From: Lachnospiraceae bacterium | GTDB taxonomy: Bacteria; Bacillota; Clostridia; Lachnospirales; Lachnospiraceae | DNA length: 64,000 nt | Direction: 5' to 3' | NCBI GenBank assembly: GCA_030526245.1 | Contig: JAUNDD010000007.1 | Coordinates: 1 to 64,000, forward strand | Part shown: positions 23,589 to 32,352 of the stretch, piece after piece | How the letters are laid out: each line of letters opens with the position of its first letter | How positions within the stretch are numbered: position 1 is the first letter of the stretch | Notes under the pieces: generated by a model | The model's database searches: none | What the model saw: the letters and a program-made list of their open reading frames with translations, nothing else | Told to the model about the DNA's origin: nothing | Position numbers and translations under genes: made by a program

Positions 23589-25244
23589 TCAGACCCGTCC
23601 CGCATTGGCCCCCACAAACAGCGTACTCTGGGAAGCTCCCTGGCAGGAATTCTCGCAGGCGACCCGGATCGAATCCCCCTCCAGAATGCGGGTAACAAAC
23701 AAGCCGACCCAGGTATCGCCGGCGCCGGTGGTGTCCACGGGCTTCACCGGTACGGCCGGCACCCAGCCGCTTTCCTCTTCGGTCAGATAATAGCAGCCCT
23801 TTTCGCCGCATTTGATGACCACGTTTTTGACACCGCAGCTGCGGTAAACGGCAGCGGCCTCTTCGACGGTGGCGGCGCCGGTCATGTCCAGTGAATCCGT
23901 TTCGCTGGGGAGGAAGTAGTCCAGATGGGGCAGGATATCCCGGATCCCCTCCAGTCCCTGGTGCTTTTTATCAGAGGCCAGGTCAGCAAAGATCAGCTCG
24001 CCCCTGGCCCGGGCTTCATCCAGCAGCTGAGCCAGTCCGTCTTCCTCCAGATACGGCATGGAGAAAAGGCTGCCCAGTGAAATGGCGCGCTTGGGCTGGG
24101 CCCAGGCTTCTTTCAGATCCTCCTTGCGCAGGGTCGGATGGGCCCCATCCATGGAGAAGGTCCGACGTTCCCCCTGGTCATCCACCAGAACGATGGCGGT
24201 GGTAGTGGGAATATCCTCCCGGACTGCGATGAAGCGGGTATCGATTCCCCGGTCCTCCAGCGCACTGCGGAGGGAGCTTCCGTTTGAATCGTTGCCGATG
24301 CAGGCGACGATGGCTGTTTTCATGCCCCGATCCGCCATGCGGCAGGCCTGGTTGGCGGCATCTCCGCCGACGCAGATGGAGACCTGTTTAATGCGCTGCT
24401 TTTCGCGCCAGTCTTCGGGTTTGGGCATAGGCAGAGCGGTGATGTCGATGACACCGATGCCCACGCAGAGAATATCAAGCATTTCATTTGAAGTATTCAT
24501 ATTTTTGCACAGCCTGCGATACTGTCCATCTCCGATGACGTCCAGCGTCAGATCCGCCGGCAGGCTTTCGCGCAGGCAGGCCTGTACATTCTTCATATCG
24601 CTGCGATCCACATAGGCCTCAGCCTCTTCACGGGGCGTTCCGTTGCGGGTCTTCCGGGAGATCAGACGCTCGCGCAGGACAGTTTCGTCTGCGTTTAGCT
24701 TGATGGTGTAGTCTGCATAGCCCTTCAGCTTTTCCCAGCCGTCACGGTTTAGGAGCAGATAGTTGCCCTCCAGGATGACGATATCGCCCTCGACGGTGAT
24801 GGCATCCTCCACCGGATCGTGAAGCACCCGGCTGTACTGGGGCCAGCCGCAGGCTTCGCCGGAGACGACATGCCGGATCCGCTCCTCCAGATGCGCCAGA
24901 TCAAAGGTGACGGGAGCCCCTTTTATGCTCTTCAGCACGGTTTCCTGACCGTCGATCATAGCCGTGTGAGAAAGGAGATATTCATTGTAATGGTGGAAGC
25001 CGTCCATGCTGACGGCGGTGACGGGAACCAGATCCTCACGGGAACGGGAGAGCTGCTCCAGGAAGGCAGCCAGGGTGCTTTTGCCGGCACCGGGCGGTGC
25101 GGCCAGCAGGACAAAGATCCGGCGTTTGCTGGTGCGATGAAGCTGACTTAAGTGCTCTAAAAGGGGGATAAAGATATCCCGGACATTCTCGTCGGCAAAG
25201 CAGGCAGTTTCCTGAATGCCGCTGTTTTCAAGTGTAACTTGCAT
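23589..25244 (-). CDS. Bifunctional kinase: P-loop uridine-kinase-like domain fused to PfkB sugar kinase
   Basis: 551 residues. Residues 1-250 form a P-loop kinase of the YggC/uridine-kinase-like type, with Walker A APPGAGKST (49-57), SMDGFHHYN and ILEGNYLLL. From about 256 a PfkB/ribokinase domain starts (MLDILCVGIGVIDITALPMP), with GGDAANQACRMADRG and the catalytic PVDTTGAGDTWVGLF near the end. Both active sites look intact. The two-kinase fusion suggests two sequential or alternative phosphorylations of a sugar or nucleoside-like substrate, which I cannot identify. The internal join (CKNMNTSNEMLDIL) has a Met that could allow a separate PfkB translation. Confidence 0.85.
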   Translation of the reverse strand: MQVTLENSGIQETACFADENVRDIFIPLLEHLSQLHRTSKRRIFVLLAAPPGAGKSTLAAFLEQLSRSREDLVPVTAVSMDGFHHYNEYLLSHTAMIDGQETVLKSIKGAPVTFDLAHLEERIRHVVSGEACGWPQYSRVLHDPVEDAITVEGDIVILEGNYLLLNRDGWEKLKGYADYTIKLNADETVLRERLISRKTRNGTPREEAEAYVDRSDMKNVQACLRESLPADLTLDVIGDGQYRRLCKNMNTSNEMLDILCVGIGVIDITALPMPKPEDWREKQRIKQVSICVGGDAANQACRMADRGMKTAIVACIGNDSNGSSLRSALEDRGIDTRFIAVREDIPTTTAIVLVDDQGERRTFSMDGAHPTLRKEDLKEAWAQPKRAISLGSLFSMPYLEEDGLAQLLDEARARGELIFADLASDKKHQGLEGIRDILPHLDYFLPSETDSLDMTGAATVEEAAAVYRSCGVKNVVIKCGEKGCYYLTEEESGWVPAVPVKPVDTTGAGDTWVGLFVTRILEGDSIRVACENSCQGASQSTLFVGANAGRV

Positions 25245-25373
25245 GCGATCACTCCTGTGGAAAATTCAGTTGACGGGGGACATAACGGACTGTTTTTATA
25301 CAGGTAGCATAGCATGAATGGACTCGTCAGACAATGAGAGCCTATGGTATACTTTGATATATAGCATGGAGTG

Positions 25374-25398
25374 GTTACAGTTCACGCAGTGAGCTGAC
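25374..25398 (+). repeat. Palindromic element core, truncated copy
   Basis: GTTACAGTTCACGCAGTGAG then CTGAC: the 27-bp core with a two-base loss near its right end. No flanking duplication is visible. Confidence 0.55.
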
Positions 25399-25472
25399 AA
25401 TTGAATCAAAATCGACAGAAATATCCAGAAAATCGGTAAGAATGCTTTTGAGAATTGTGTTAAACTAAGCAG

Positions 25473-25478
25473 TATAAT
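25473..25478 (+). promoter_or_regulatory. -10 box for the VOC-MarR operon
   Basis: Perfect TATAAT in AAGCAGTATAATCGG, with TTGAGA 19 bases upstream as a weak -35. A leader of about 105 bases follows. Confidence 0.5.
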
Positions 25479-25589
25479 CGGCGGAGAAAGTGTGCAGATG
25501 ATCGGAAGCAGGGCATTTTCTTCAGGATAACAGTAAAACATGGGGCCGTGAGACGGCGGAGAATCCGGCGCCCGGATAAGGAGGAGAAT

Positions 25590-25979
25590 ATGATCAAGAA
25601 CAGAAGAATGGGCCATATCGGCCTGGCAACCAACGACGTGGAGGCAGATGCAAAGTTCTATATCGAGGAGCTTGGCTTTATGGTGGCCGGCAAATTCGGT
25701 GAGGGAAAGGATGCCGTTTATTTCCTTAAGAACGACGATGTGATGTACGAGATGTACCAGGCGGATCCGCTGCTTCCGCCGGAGCTGGCCGGTAAGATCG
25801 ACCACTACAGCTTTGCTTCGGATGACATCGAGGCTGACTACAAATACTGTGTGGAAAAGGGATATAAGATCACGACCAACGGCATTGAAGAGATTCCGCG
25901 TTTCTGGGAAAAGGGCGTGCGCTATTTCAAGATCGCCAGCCCCACCGGAGAGCAGCTGGAATTCTGTCAGGTACTCTGA
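25590..25979 (+). CDS. VOC (glyoxalase/dioxygenase superfamily) protein
   Basis: 129 residues, start ATG at 25590 behind AAGGAGG. Two beta-alpha-beta-beta-beta units carry possible metal ligands: His in MGHIGLAT, Glu in MYEMYQ, His in KIDHYSF and Glu in EQLEFCQ. This fits a lactoylglutathione-lyase-like single-chain fold that dimerises. The substrate cannot be told. The stop overlaps the start of the MarR gene by one base (TGATG), so the two are coupled and the enzyme may degrade or bind a compound that the MarR protein senses. Confidence 0.85.
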   Translation: MIKNRRMGHIGLATNDVEADAKFYIEELGFMVAGKFGEGKDAVYFLKNDDVMYEMYQADPLLPPELAGKIDHYSFASDDIEADYKYCVEKGYKITTNGIEEIPRFWEKGVRYFKIASPTGEQLEFCQVL

Positions 25980-26428
25980 TGAACCGCTGGTTTGAAGCCT
26001 TCGCCGGCTGCATTCTGGAGCTGAACCGTTGTCTGCAGCGGATCAAGGAAAATGAGATGAAGAAATTCGGGCTTCGGGGCGGCCATGCCATGTGTCTGTA
26101 CTATCTGTCCTGTCATGAGGAAGGGCTGACGGCCGGACAGCTGACCGAGCTTTGCCGGGAGGATAAGGGGGCCATGTCCCGTTCTCTCGCTGAGCTGGTG
26201 AAGCTGGGCATCATTTTTAATGACAGAGAGGAAGGCAAGAGGACCTACCGGACCCGGTATTTTCTGACGCCGGCCGGGCGCGAGGTGACGGATCAGATGA
26301 ATGAGCGGATCGCGCATGCGTTAAGCAGCGGCGGATACGGGATGAAGACCGAGGTGCGCGCACATTTTTATGAAGCGATGCAGCTGATTCTGAACAACCT
26401 GAGCCGGTACGACGGGGAAGAAAACTGA
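25979..26428 (+). CDS. MarR family transcriptional regulator
   Basis: 149 residues with a winged-helix core (GLTAGQLTELCREDKGAMSR, then SLAELVKLGIIF, and the wing EGKRTYRTRYFLTPAGREV). It is a cytoplasmic dimeric repressor that usually binds small phenolic or toxic compounds. The start codon overlaps the VOC stop. It probably regulates the VOC promoter at 25.47 kb; no convincing palindrome was found there. Confidence 0.9.
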   Translation: MNRWFEAFAGCILELNRCLQRIKENEMKKFGLRGGHAMCLYYLSCHEEGLTAGQLTELCREDKGAMSRSLAELVKLGIIFNDREEGKRTYRTRYFLTPAGREVTDQMNERIAHALSSGGYGMKTEVRAHFYEAMQLILNNLSRYDGEEN

Positions 26429-26431
26429 AAC

Positions 26432-27454
26432 ATGGAACCATATTATTACAATCATTTGAGCAAGGCGGGGCAGGCTGTCTATCACGCCATGCTCCAGGGG
26501 GTTCTGGCATTAACGGATGAATGCCTGATCCCCCGGCTGGATATCCGGGAGGTATCGGAGATCTTTTTCCAGATGCGTCTGGATCATCCGGAGATCTTCT
26601 GGGCCACCGGCTTTGGATGCGGGCATTATCCGGATTCATCCAATCTGCTGTTCCGGCCGGAGTATATTTTTGAAAAGAACAAGATCCGGGAACATCAGAA
26701 GGCCCTGGCAGCCCGGGTGGAAAAGCTGGCCAGACCGGCGAAAGACTTAAGTGAGCTGGAAAAGGAAAAGTACATTCACGATTTCATCTGTCAGAATGTG
26801 CGCTACGATAAGCTGAAAAAGCCCTATTCCCATGAGATTATCGGCCCCCTGGGACAGGGGGTCGGTGTCTGTGAGGGAATCGCCAAATCGGTGAAGGTGC
26901 TGTGTGATGCCCTGGGTGTCTGGTGTATGATCGCTCTGTGCGGCAATAACCCGGAGAAGAAGATCAAATACCGGCATACCTGGAATGTGGTCCGCATCGG
27001 CGGTGTTTATTATCATCTGGATGTGACCTTTGACGGCAGTCTGTGCAAGGAGGCCGGCGAGGAGATCCGGTATGACTATTTCAACCTGGATGACAAACAG
27101 ATCTTTCGGGATCACGAGCCGCTGATCGCTCCGGCACCAGCGTGTACGGACGGGGATCACTTCTACTATAAGGAAAAGAAACTGTCCTTCACGAAGATCG
27201 AGGATGTGTACAAGCGGTCTTTACAGGCGGCGAAAAAGGGAAGGACGCTGACCTTCCACTGGCGGGGCGGATATCTGACCCGGGAGGTGCTGGAGCAGCT
27301 GATCGAGCAGATCGAGGCGGCCGGCCGGGAAAAGGGGAAGGCGCCGCAGATACATGTGAACTGGCCTCAGGCAGTGCTGCGTGTCAGCTACAGTGATCAG
27401 GAGCAGGAGTGCCTGATCATGGAGGAGGCCAACGAAGGAGAAACGGAGGAATAA
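26432..27454 (+). CDS. Transglutaminase-like cysteine protease-fold protein (cytoplasmic)
   Basis: 340 residues with a transglutaminase core in the middle. Cys is in GVCEGIAKSVKVLCDALGV, His in KYRHTWNVVRIGG and Asp in HLDVTFD, so the Cys-His-Asp triad is complete. An N-terminal helical part (residues 1-110) and a C-terminal basic/acidic part are not typical of the family. There is no signal peptide. The ATG is four bases after the MarR stop. It is coupled to the next gene, which starts four bases after its stop. It may process peptides or act as a structural relative. Confidence 0.82.
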   Translation: MEPYYYNHLSKAGQAVYHAMLQGVLALTDECLIPRLDIREVSEIFFQMRLDHPEIFWATGFGCGHYPDSSNLLFRPEYIFEKNKIREHQKALAARVEKLARPAKDLSELEKEKYIHDFICQNVRYDKLKKPYSHEIIGPLGQGVGVCEGIAKSVKVLCDALGVWCMIALCGNNPEKKIKYRHTWNVVRIGGVYYHLDVTFDGSLCKEAGEEIRYDYFNLDDKQIFRDHEPLIAPAPACTDGDHFYYKEKKLSFTKIEDVYKRSLQAAKKGRTLTFHWRGGYLTREVLEQLIEQIEAAGREKGKAPQIHVNWPQAVLRVSYSDQEQECLIMEEANEGETEE

Positions 27455-27458
27455 CGAT

Positions 27459-28469
27459 ATGCCACATTCATCAGGCGGCGGCTCTCACGGGGGCGGTTCT
27501 CACGGAAGCTCCCGCAGCTCGGGCAGCCGAAGCGGCGGATCAGGGGGATCCTCACCGTCGGTTCGCCGGGCCTATTATCCGGGAGCCTATCGCTACGTAT
27601 ACTACAATCATCGCAGCCGGAAACCGGAGTATTATTACTCCACCGGCAGGCCGGATCCGACGAAGGTACGGGGAGCCCGGGATCTTGTACTGATTCTGGC
27701 TATGGTCGTATTCTTTTCCATGGGGATTCTGGGGGCCATCGGGGAGGCCGTGTTCCGGCCCGTCCGGGTCACAGGGGATGCCCGGCTGGACACCACGATC
27801 CAGATCTGGGATCAGACGGAAACAGGAACGCTGACCACCGGAGAGGAGCAAAGGCAGGAGCTGCAGGCGTCGATGGAGGCGTTTTATGAGCTGACGGGTA
27901 TCGTGCCGGCGGTGGAGCTGGTCAACGAGGAGGACTGGCGGAAGCATTACACCAGCTTCTCCACCTTCGCCTACGACGAGTATGTCAGCCATTTCAAGGA
28001 TGAAAAGCACTGGCTCTTTGTGGTGTCGTATCCGAAGGAGGATGCGGATCCGGATTTCACGGATTGGACCTTTGAAGGCATGATCGGTGACGACGTGGGC
28101 AAGTGCGTGAACGGCATCTCCGAGGATAAGATGACGAATATCTTCTATGCCCAGATGGTGCGCAGTGACCGGAGTAATGTGCTGTCGGCGGTGGCCGGGG
28201 CCTTTGATGAGTATTCGGAAGTGGTCATGAAGACCCAGGTGGACAAGGCTCAGCTTCAGTCCATGCTGGTGACGGTGCCGGTCCTGGTGATCATGCTCAT
28301 CGCTGTGATCCTCAACAACCGGAAGCAGCGCCGTTTCAACCAGGCGGTGAAGGTACAGAAGGAGGCCCGGGAGATCGAGTGCGAGTATTGCCGGGGCATC
28401 TATGTGGAGCATACCGTGACCAGCTGTCCGCACTGCGGGGCACCGGTAAAAATTTCAGGAAATAACTGA
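27459..28469 (+). CDS. Membrane protein with TPM-like extracellular domain and C-terminal zinc ribbon
   Basis: 336 residues. The first 40 are Ser/Gly/His-rich low complexity (SSGGGSHGGGSHGSSRSSGS), then a Tyr/Arg-rich stretch. A first membrane helix (LVLILAMVVFFSMGILGAIG) is followed by an external alpha/beta domain of the TPM/YgcG-like kind (ALELTG-type core ELTGIVPAVELV, HWLFVVSYP). A second helix (MLVTVPVLVIMLIAVIL) leads to a cytoplasmic zinc ribbon (CEYCRGIYVEHTVTSCPHCG). Such proteins are often coupled to membrane-protein turnover or assembly. It ends an operon that begins with the VOC gene. Confidence 0.72.
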   Translation: MPHSSGGGSHGGGSHGSSRSSGSRSGGSGGSSPSVRRAYYPGAYRYVYYNHRSRKPEYYYSTGRPDPTKVRGARDLVLILAMVVFFSMGILGAIGEAVFRPVRVTGDARLDTTIQIWDQTETGTLTTGEEQRQELQASMEAFYELTGIVPAVELVNEEDWRKHYTSFSTFAYDEYVSHFKDEKHWLFVVSYPKEDADPDFTDWTFEGMIGDDVGKCVNGISEDKMTNIFYAQMVRSDRSNVLSAVAGAFDEYSEVVMKTQVDKAQLQSMLVTVPVLVIMLIAVILNNRKQRRFNQAVKVQKEAREIECEYCRGIYVEHTVTSCPHCGAPVKISGNN

Positions 28470-28478
28470 TTGTATCAG

Positions 28479-28512
28479 ACGTGCAGACCACGACGTGGTT
28501 TGCACGTTTTTT
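28479..28512 (+). terminator. Terminator of the VOC-MarR-transglutaminase-TPM operon
   Basis: ACGTGCAGACCACG pairs with CGTGGTTTGCACGT and is followed by TTTTT. Confidence 0.9.
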
Positions 28513-28583
28513 AGTTGTATAAAAACGGGAATGAAAAGTAGGAATAGATGATAAAAAGAATAGTGGGCAATTGGTGAATGTGG

Positions 28584-28612
28584 TTGCTGTCGATAGGTAA
28601 CTGTGGTACAAT
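28584..28612 (+). promoter_or_regulatory. nrfA promoter
   Basis: TTGCTG (28584-28589) and TACAAT (28607-28612) are 17 bases apart, giving a leader of about 37 bases. No obvious regulator palindrome was seen. Confidence 0.7.
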
Positions 28613-28655
28613 ACAGATACTTGTAAGTCAGTTACTGATGAAAGGGGAAAGAATA

Positions 28656-29804
28656 ATGAAAAAGTGGATGGCAGCCGCAGCCGCTCTGGCAGCAGCTATG
28701 AGCATGAACGTCGTTGCAGAAGAAGCAAAGAATGTGCTTCCGGACGTAATGGCAACCTATGAAGCAAACAGCGAAAACAGCTATGTGACCAGCTATCTGG
28801 AGCAGGATCCGTATCTGGTAAATATTTATGAGGGCTTTGGTTTCGCCAAGGATTACGGCAGTGCAAGAGGACATGCCTACACCCTGGAGGATGTGAACAA
28901 GACCGAGAGACCGCATCCGCTGGCAAACTGCCTGACCTGTAAGACCGCAGATTTCACCAAGCTGGTGAATGATCTGGGTGTTGAGGCTTACTCCATGGAG
29001 TATGACAGCGTAGCTCCGGACATGAAGGAAAGCGTTGGCTGCTACACCTGTCACGAGGATCAGGTAGCTGACGGCACCATGGTTCTGACACATGATTATA
29101 CAGCTGCAGCCATCGGTGATGAGATGGGTGACAGCATTGATCCGGTAGTGGCTGTCTGCGGACAGTGCCACACCGAGTACTATTTCGCACCGGATACCAA
29201 GGCAACGGTGGTTCCGTACACCGATATCGAGACCATGAATCCGGAAGCCATGCTTGCCTTCTATGATGAGATGGATTTTGCTGACTGGACTCAGGAGAGC
29301 ACCGGTACCCGTATGCTGAAGGCTCAGCATCCGGAAATGGAGACCTATCTTGGCGAAGGTTCTGTACATGCCGGCATGGGCATGAGCTGTGCTGACTGCC
29401 ATATGGCAACCGAGACCAACGAGGCCGGCGATGCTTACGCAAGCCACTACTGGGAGAGCCCGCTTCAGAACGAAGCTCTGCTGGAGACCTGCGCAGCCTG
29501 CCACAAGGATACCGATATGGTTGAAAAGGTACAGACCCTGCAGGCAGAGATCACCGCTCGTGAGACCGAGGTTGGTGAGAAGCTGTCCGGTCTGAAGGAT
29601 GCCCTGGCTGAAGCCAATGCAAGCGGCGATTACACAGAGGATGAACTGAATGCGATCCGCGGCCTGCACAGAAGTGCTCAGTGGTTCTTCGATTTCGATT
29701 ATGTTGAGAACAGCGAAGGTGCACACAACTCCACCCTGGCTAAGAAGTGCCTGGATAAGTCCGAGGCTCTGATCGACGAGGCGATGGGACTGTTCAAGGC
29801 CTGA
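28656..29804 (+). CDS. nrfA: Pentaheme cytochrome c nitrite reductase (ammonia-forming)
   Basis: It reduces nitrite to ammonia with six electrons outside the membrane. The ATG at 28656 is behind AAAGGGG. There is a signal peptide (residues 1-21). Five heme motifs are present: CLTCK (92-96, the Lys-ligated catalytic heme), CYTCH, CGQCH, CADCH and CAACH. Active-site residues match the family: Arg in ARGHAYTLEDV, Tyr in CHTEYYF and His in KAQHPEM. The 382-residue length is shorter than the E. coli enzyme, but no key element is missing. Hemes are probably attached by the ResB/CcsA pair that follows. No nrfH or other quinol-oxidising subunit is adjacent, so the electron source is unknown. Confidence 0.95.
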   Translation: MKKWMAAAAALAAAMSMNVVAEEAKNVLPDVMATYEANSENSYVTSYLEQDPYLVNIYEGFGFAKDYGSARGHAYTLEDVNKTERPHPLANCLTCKTADFTKLVNDLGVEAYSMEYDSVAPDMKESVGCYTCHEDQVADGTMVLTHDYTAAAIGDEMGDSIDPVVAVCGQCHTEYYFAPDTKATVVPYTDIETMNPEAMLAFYDEMDFADWTQESTGTRMLKAQHPEMETYLGEGSVHAGMGMSCADCHMATETNEAGDAYASHYWESPLQNEALLETCAACHKDTDMVEKVQTLQAEITARETEVGEKLSGLKDALAEANASGDYTEDELNAIRGLHRSAQWFFDFDYVENSEGAHNSTLAKKCLDKSEALIDEAMGLFKA

Positions 29805-29830
29805 TAGCCGGTACATAGTTCAGAATTTAC

Positions 29831-29864
29831 AGACCGCCGCAGAAAATGCGGCGGTCTTTGTTTT
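29831..29864 (+). terminator. Terminator after nrfA
   Basis: AGACCGCCGC / GCGGCGGTCT stem with a short A-rich loop, followed by TTGTTTT. It partly separates nrfA from resB-ccsA and could set a higher level for nrfA. Confidence 0.88.
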
Positions 29865-29880
29865 CATCGGAAATACCGAT

Positions 29881-29950
29881 GGGTCCGAAAAACGGGCAGA
29901 TGTCCGGACGATTGCCGCAAAGCGGCAGACGTGTTTGACTCAGCCTGTCC
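29881..29950 (+). repeat. Intergenic repeat family 2, copy 3
   Basis: GGGTCCGAAAAACGGGC, TGTCCGGAC and a TTGCCGCAAAGCGGCA hairpin match the order seen at 9655-9730. It lies between the nrfA terminator and resB. Confidence 0.55.
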
Positions 29951-29982
29951 TTTTTCAACCTGGAAAATGAAAAGAGTTAAAT

Positions 29983-31269
29983 ATGAATTGGATTAAAAAA
30001 GTAGGACGGGTGCTGTTCTCCATGAAGACGGCACTGGTGATCCTGGTGGTCCTGGCTCTGGTCTGTACCGCCGGCAGTGTGATCCCGCAGAAGGAGATCG
30101 CAGCCTTTTATGAAAACAACTACCCGGAAAAGGCGGCGCAGCTGATCCTTTTGCTGGGGCTGGATGATGTGTTCCATGTGACATGGTTCGTGGTACTGGC
30201 AGTCTTCCTGTGCGTGAACCTGCTGGGCTGCAATATCGTACGTTTCCCATCCCTGGTCAAGCGGATGAGATCGGGCTATACGCCGGAAAAGGTCCTTAAG
30301 ACAGGGGGCGCCTTTGAACTGACGCAGACACGGGAGCCTGAGGCACTTTTCAAAGCCTGCGGCTTTTCCAAATGGCAGGAAACGAAGAATGAGCAGGGAG
30401 CCAAAGCCCTGTATGCGGTGAAGAATAAGGTGGGCATCTGGGGCGCCTGGCTGTGTCACCTGGGTATGCTCATCGTGATCGTCGGCTTCAGTCTGGGTCA
30501 GATGAAGCAGATCGAATATGCTGTGTACGGCGTGCCGGGACAGACCAAGGCCATTGATGAGACCGGCTATGAGCTGACCATCGATGATTTCGTGATCGGT
30601 CTGCGGGAGGACGATACCGTCGACCAGTATACGGCCACCATCACGGTGAAGGATACCGCCACCGGTGAGGAGCAGTCCGGACAGACCAGTGTCAACCATC
30701 CGCTGTCCCTGTACGGCATGCGGTTCTATCAGAACTCCACCGGCTGGGCGGCCACGGCCCGGATCTACAAGGACAAGGAGCTGCTGCAGGAGAATCTTCT
30801 GTGTGCCGGTGAATATACCTACATCGAGGACAAGGAAGGGCTGGCCCTGACCTTCTCCGCCTTCTATCCGGACTATGTGGAGGATGAGGCCGGCATGCCC
30901 CGGTCCGCCAGCTCCCGGCTGAACAATCCGGCCTATCTGTACCGGTTGTATTTCAACAACCAGATGCTGGGCATGAACGTGCTGAAAGAGGGCGAAGTGA
31001 TCACGGTGGATGATTATGTGATCACGCTGTCGGAACCTCAGCAGTATACGCTGATCCAGATCAAGCGGGATCCCTTTACCTGGCTGGCTGCCATCGGCGC
31101 GATCCTGATGATGGCGGCGCTGATGATCGCCTTCTATCTGCGGACCGCCGAACTGTGGATGGTTCAGCAGGAGAATGGTGCGTGGATGGTCTGCGGACGA
31201 AGCCGCAAGGGCGGTGTGGAGTTCGAGGAACGCATCCGAAGTGAACAGGACAAGCTGATGAAGAATTGA
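29983..31269 (+). CDS. resB: ResB-like cytochrome c biogenesis protein (system II)
   Basis: 428 residues with four membrane helices. It starts with RVLFSMKTALVILVVLALVCTAGSVIPQ, the usual ResB opening, then a second helix near residue 65 and a third at GIWGAWLCHLGMLIVIVGFSLGQ with the conserved His. A large external domain follows (about 175-345), and the last helix is near 365-385. With CcsA it moves heme out and joins it to apocytochrome. Because the NrfA catalytic heme uses CxxCK, this pair must be able to handle that motif, as the dedicated NrfI synthetase of Wolinella does. The gene is 14 bases before ccsA. Confidence 0.9.
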   Translation: MNWIKKVGRVLFSMKTALVILVVLALVCTAGSVIPQKEIAAFYENNYPEKAAQLILLLGLDDVFHVTWFVVLAVFLCVNLLGCNIVRFPSLVKRMRSGYTPEKVLKTGGAFELTQTREPEALFKACGFSKWQETKNEQGAKALYAVKNKVGIWGAWLCHLGMLIVIVGFSLGQMKQIEYAVYGVPGQTKAIDETGYELTIDDFVIGLREDDTVDQYTATITVKDTATGEEQSGQTSVNHPLSLYGMRFYQNSTGWAATARIYKDKELLQENLLCAGEYTYIEDKEGLALTFSAFYPDYVEDEAGMPRSASSRLNNPAYLYRLYFNNQMLGMNVLKEGEVITVDDYVITLSEPQQYTLIQIKRDPFTWLAAIGAILMMAALMIAFYLRTAELWMVQQENGAWMVCGRSRKGGVEFEERIRSEQDKLMKN

Positions 31270-31283
31270 GAGGTTGAGAAAAC

Positions 31284-32114
31284 ATGAGCAGTGAACAGTT
31301 CCTGAATATTGAAAATACATTATTTACCGCGGCGATGGTCATCTACCTGGCAGCCATGGTGCTTTACTTTGCATTTCTGGTGCTGAAAAAACAGGCGCCC
31401 GGAAAGATCGCCGACGGTCTGACGCTGGTGGCTTTTATCTGCCATACCGTCGCCCTGGTGACCCGCGGCATTGGAGCCGGTCGTCTGCCGATGACCAATC
31501 AGTACGAGTTTGCCACCAGCTTTGCCTGGGGCATCTGCCTGTGCTACCTGATCTTCCTGTGGCGTTACAAATTCCGGGCGCTGGGCGCCTTTGTTACCCC
31601 GGTCATTTTCCTGATCATCGGCTATGCGGCCATGCAGAGCCGTGATGTGCGGGAACTGATGCCGGCCCTGCGCAGCAACTGGCTGGGTATCCACGTGGCG
31701 TCCGCCATCATCTCCTACGGTGCCTTCGGCGTGGCCTTCGCGGTATCCCTGGTATTCCTGCTCCATACCCGTATGGAGAACGGCAGCTTCATGAAGGAGC
31801 ATATCCCGGATCGGGAGAAGCTGGACATGATCAGCTATCGGGCCATTTCGCTGGGCTTTATGTTCCTGACCTTTGTCATGATCTCCGGCGCCATCTGGGC
31901 CGAGAGAGCCTGGGGAAGCTACTGGTCCTGGGACCCGAAGGAGACCTGGTCTCTGATCACCTGGATCATTTACGCGATCTACCTGCATCTTCGTATCTCC
32001 AAGGGCTGGAAGGGCAAGAGCGCAGCCATCTTTGCGGTGGTGGGCTTTATCTGTGTCATCTTCACCTACATCGGCGTCAATACGCTGCTGCCGGGTGTGC
32101 ACAGCTACGCATAA
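31284..32114 (+). CDS. ccsA: Cytochrome c biogenesis protein CcsA (heme lyase, system II)
   Basis: 276 residues with eight membrane helices. The heme-handling tryptophan-rich loop is clear (WAERAWGSYWSWDPKETWSL), and conserved His residues flank it in VGRxH-like positions (LVAFICHTVALVTRG and WLGIHVASAIISYGAFG). It works with ResB to ligate heme to CxxCH/K motifs at the outer face of the membrane. A short duplication of its last codons occurs downstream at about 32151-32185. Confidence 0.92.
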   Translation: MSSEQFLNIENTLFTAAMVIYLAAMVLYFAFLVLKKQAPGKIADGLTLVAFICHTVALVTRGIGAGRLPMTNQYEFATSFAWGICLCYLIFLWRYKFRALGAFVTPVIFLIIGYAAMQSRDVRELMPALRSNWLGIHVASAIISYGAFGVAFAVSLVFLLHTRMENGSFMKEHIPDREKLDMISYRAISLGFMFLTFVMISGAIWAERAWGSYWSWDPKETWSLITWIIYAIYLHLRISKGWKGKSAAIFAVVGFICVIFTYIGVNTLLPGVHSYA

Positions 32115-32185
32115 AGCGATGAAAATGGCCTATCTGGAATACGGCACGAAGCGCTGCTGGGTGTGCACAGCTACGCATAAAGTGA
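32083..32185 (+). repeat. Direct duplication of the ccsA 3' end
   Basis: CGCTGCTGccgGGTGTGCACAGC-TACGCATAAAG, which holds the last ccsA codons and stop (32083-32118), is repeated at 32152-32183 without the three bases ccg. The intervening 33 bases are unrelated. The second copy is outside the gene. Confidence 0.85.
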
Positions 32186-32291
32186 TTGATCATTCAATGA
32201 AACAGATCAATCGAAACAAATCGATTGAAACTGATAAATTGAAACAAATGAAATAGGTAAAACGAAACAACCGAATAAGCAGAACTGGCAT

Positions 32292-32330
32292 AGGCCGGCA
32301 TACAGAGGCATAGCGGCTGTGTGCCGGCCT
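32292..32330 (+). terminator. Hairpin after ccsA, possible weak terminator
   Basis: AGGCCGGCAtACAG pairs with CTGTgTGCCGGCCT, followed only by TTTATG. It ends 11 bases before a ribosome binding site, so it might also act on the next small gene. Confidence 0.5.
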
Positions 32331-32352
32331 TTATGAATGAAGGAGGAGACAT

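Noticed and set aside
26432..28469. Bacteriocin or defence cassette (transglutaminase plus Gly/Ser/His-rich protein)
   Set aside because: The Gly-rich start belongs to a two-helix membrane protein with a zinc ribbon; no immunity, transport or toxin gene is nearby.
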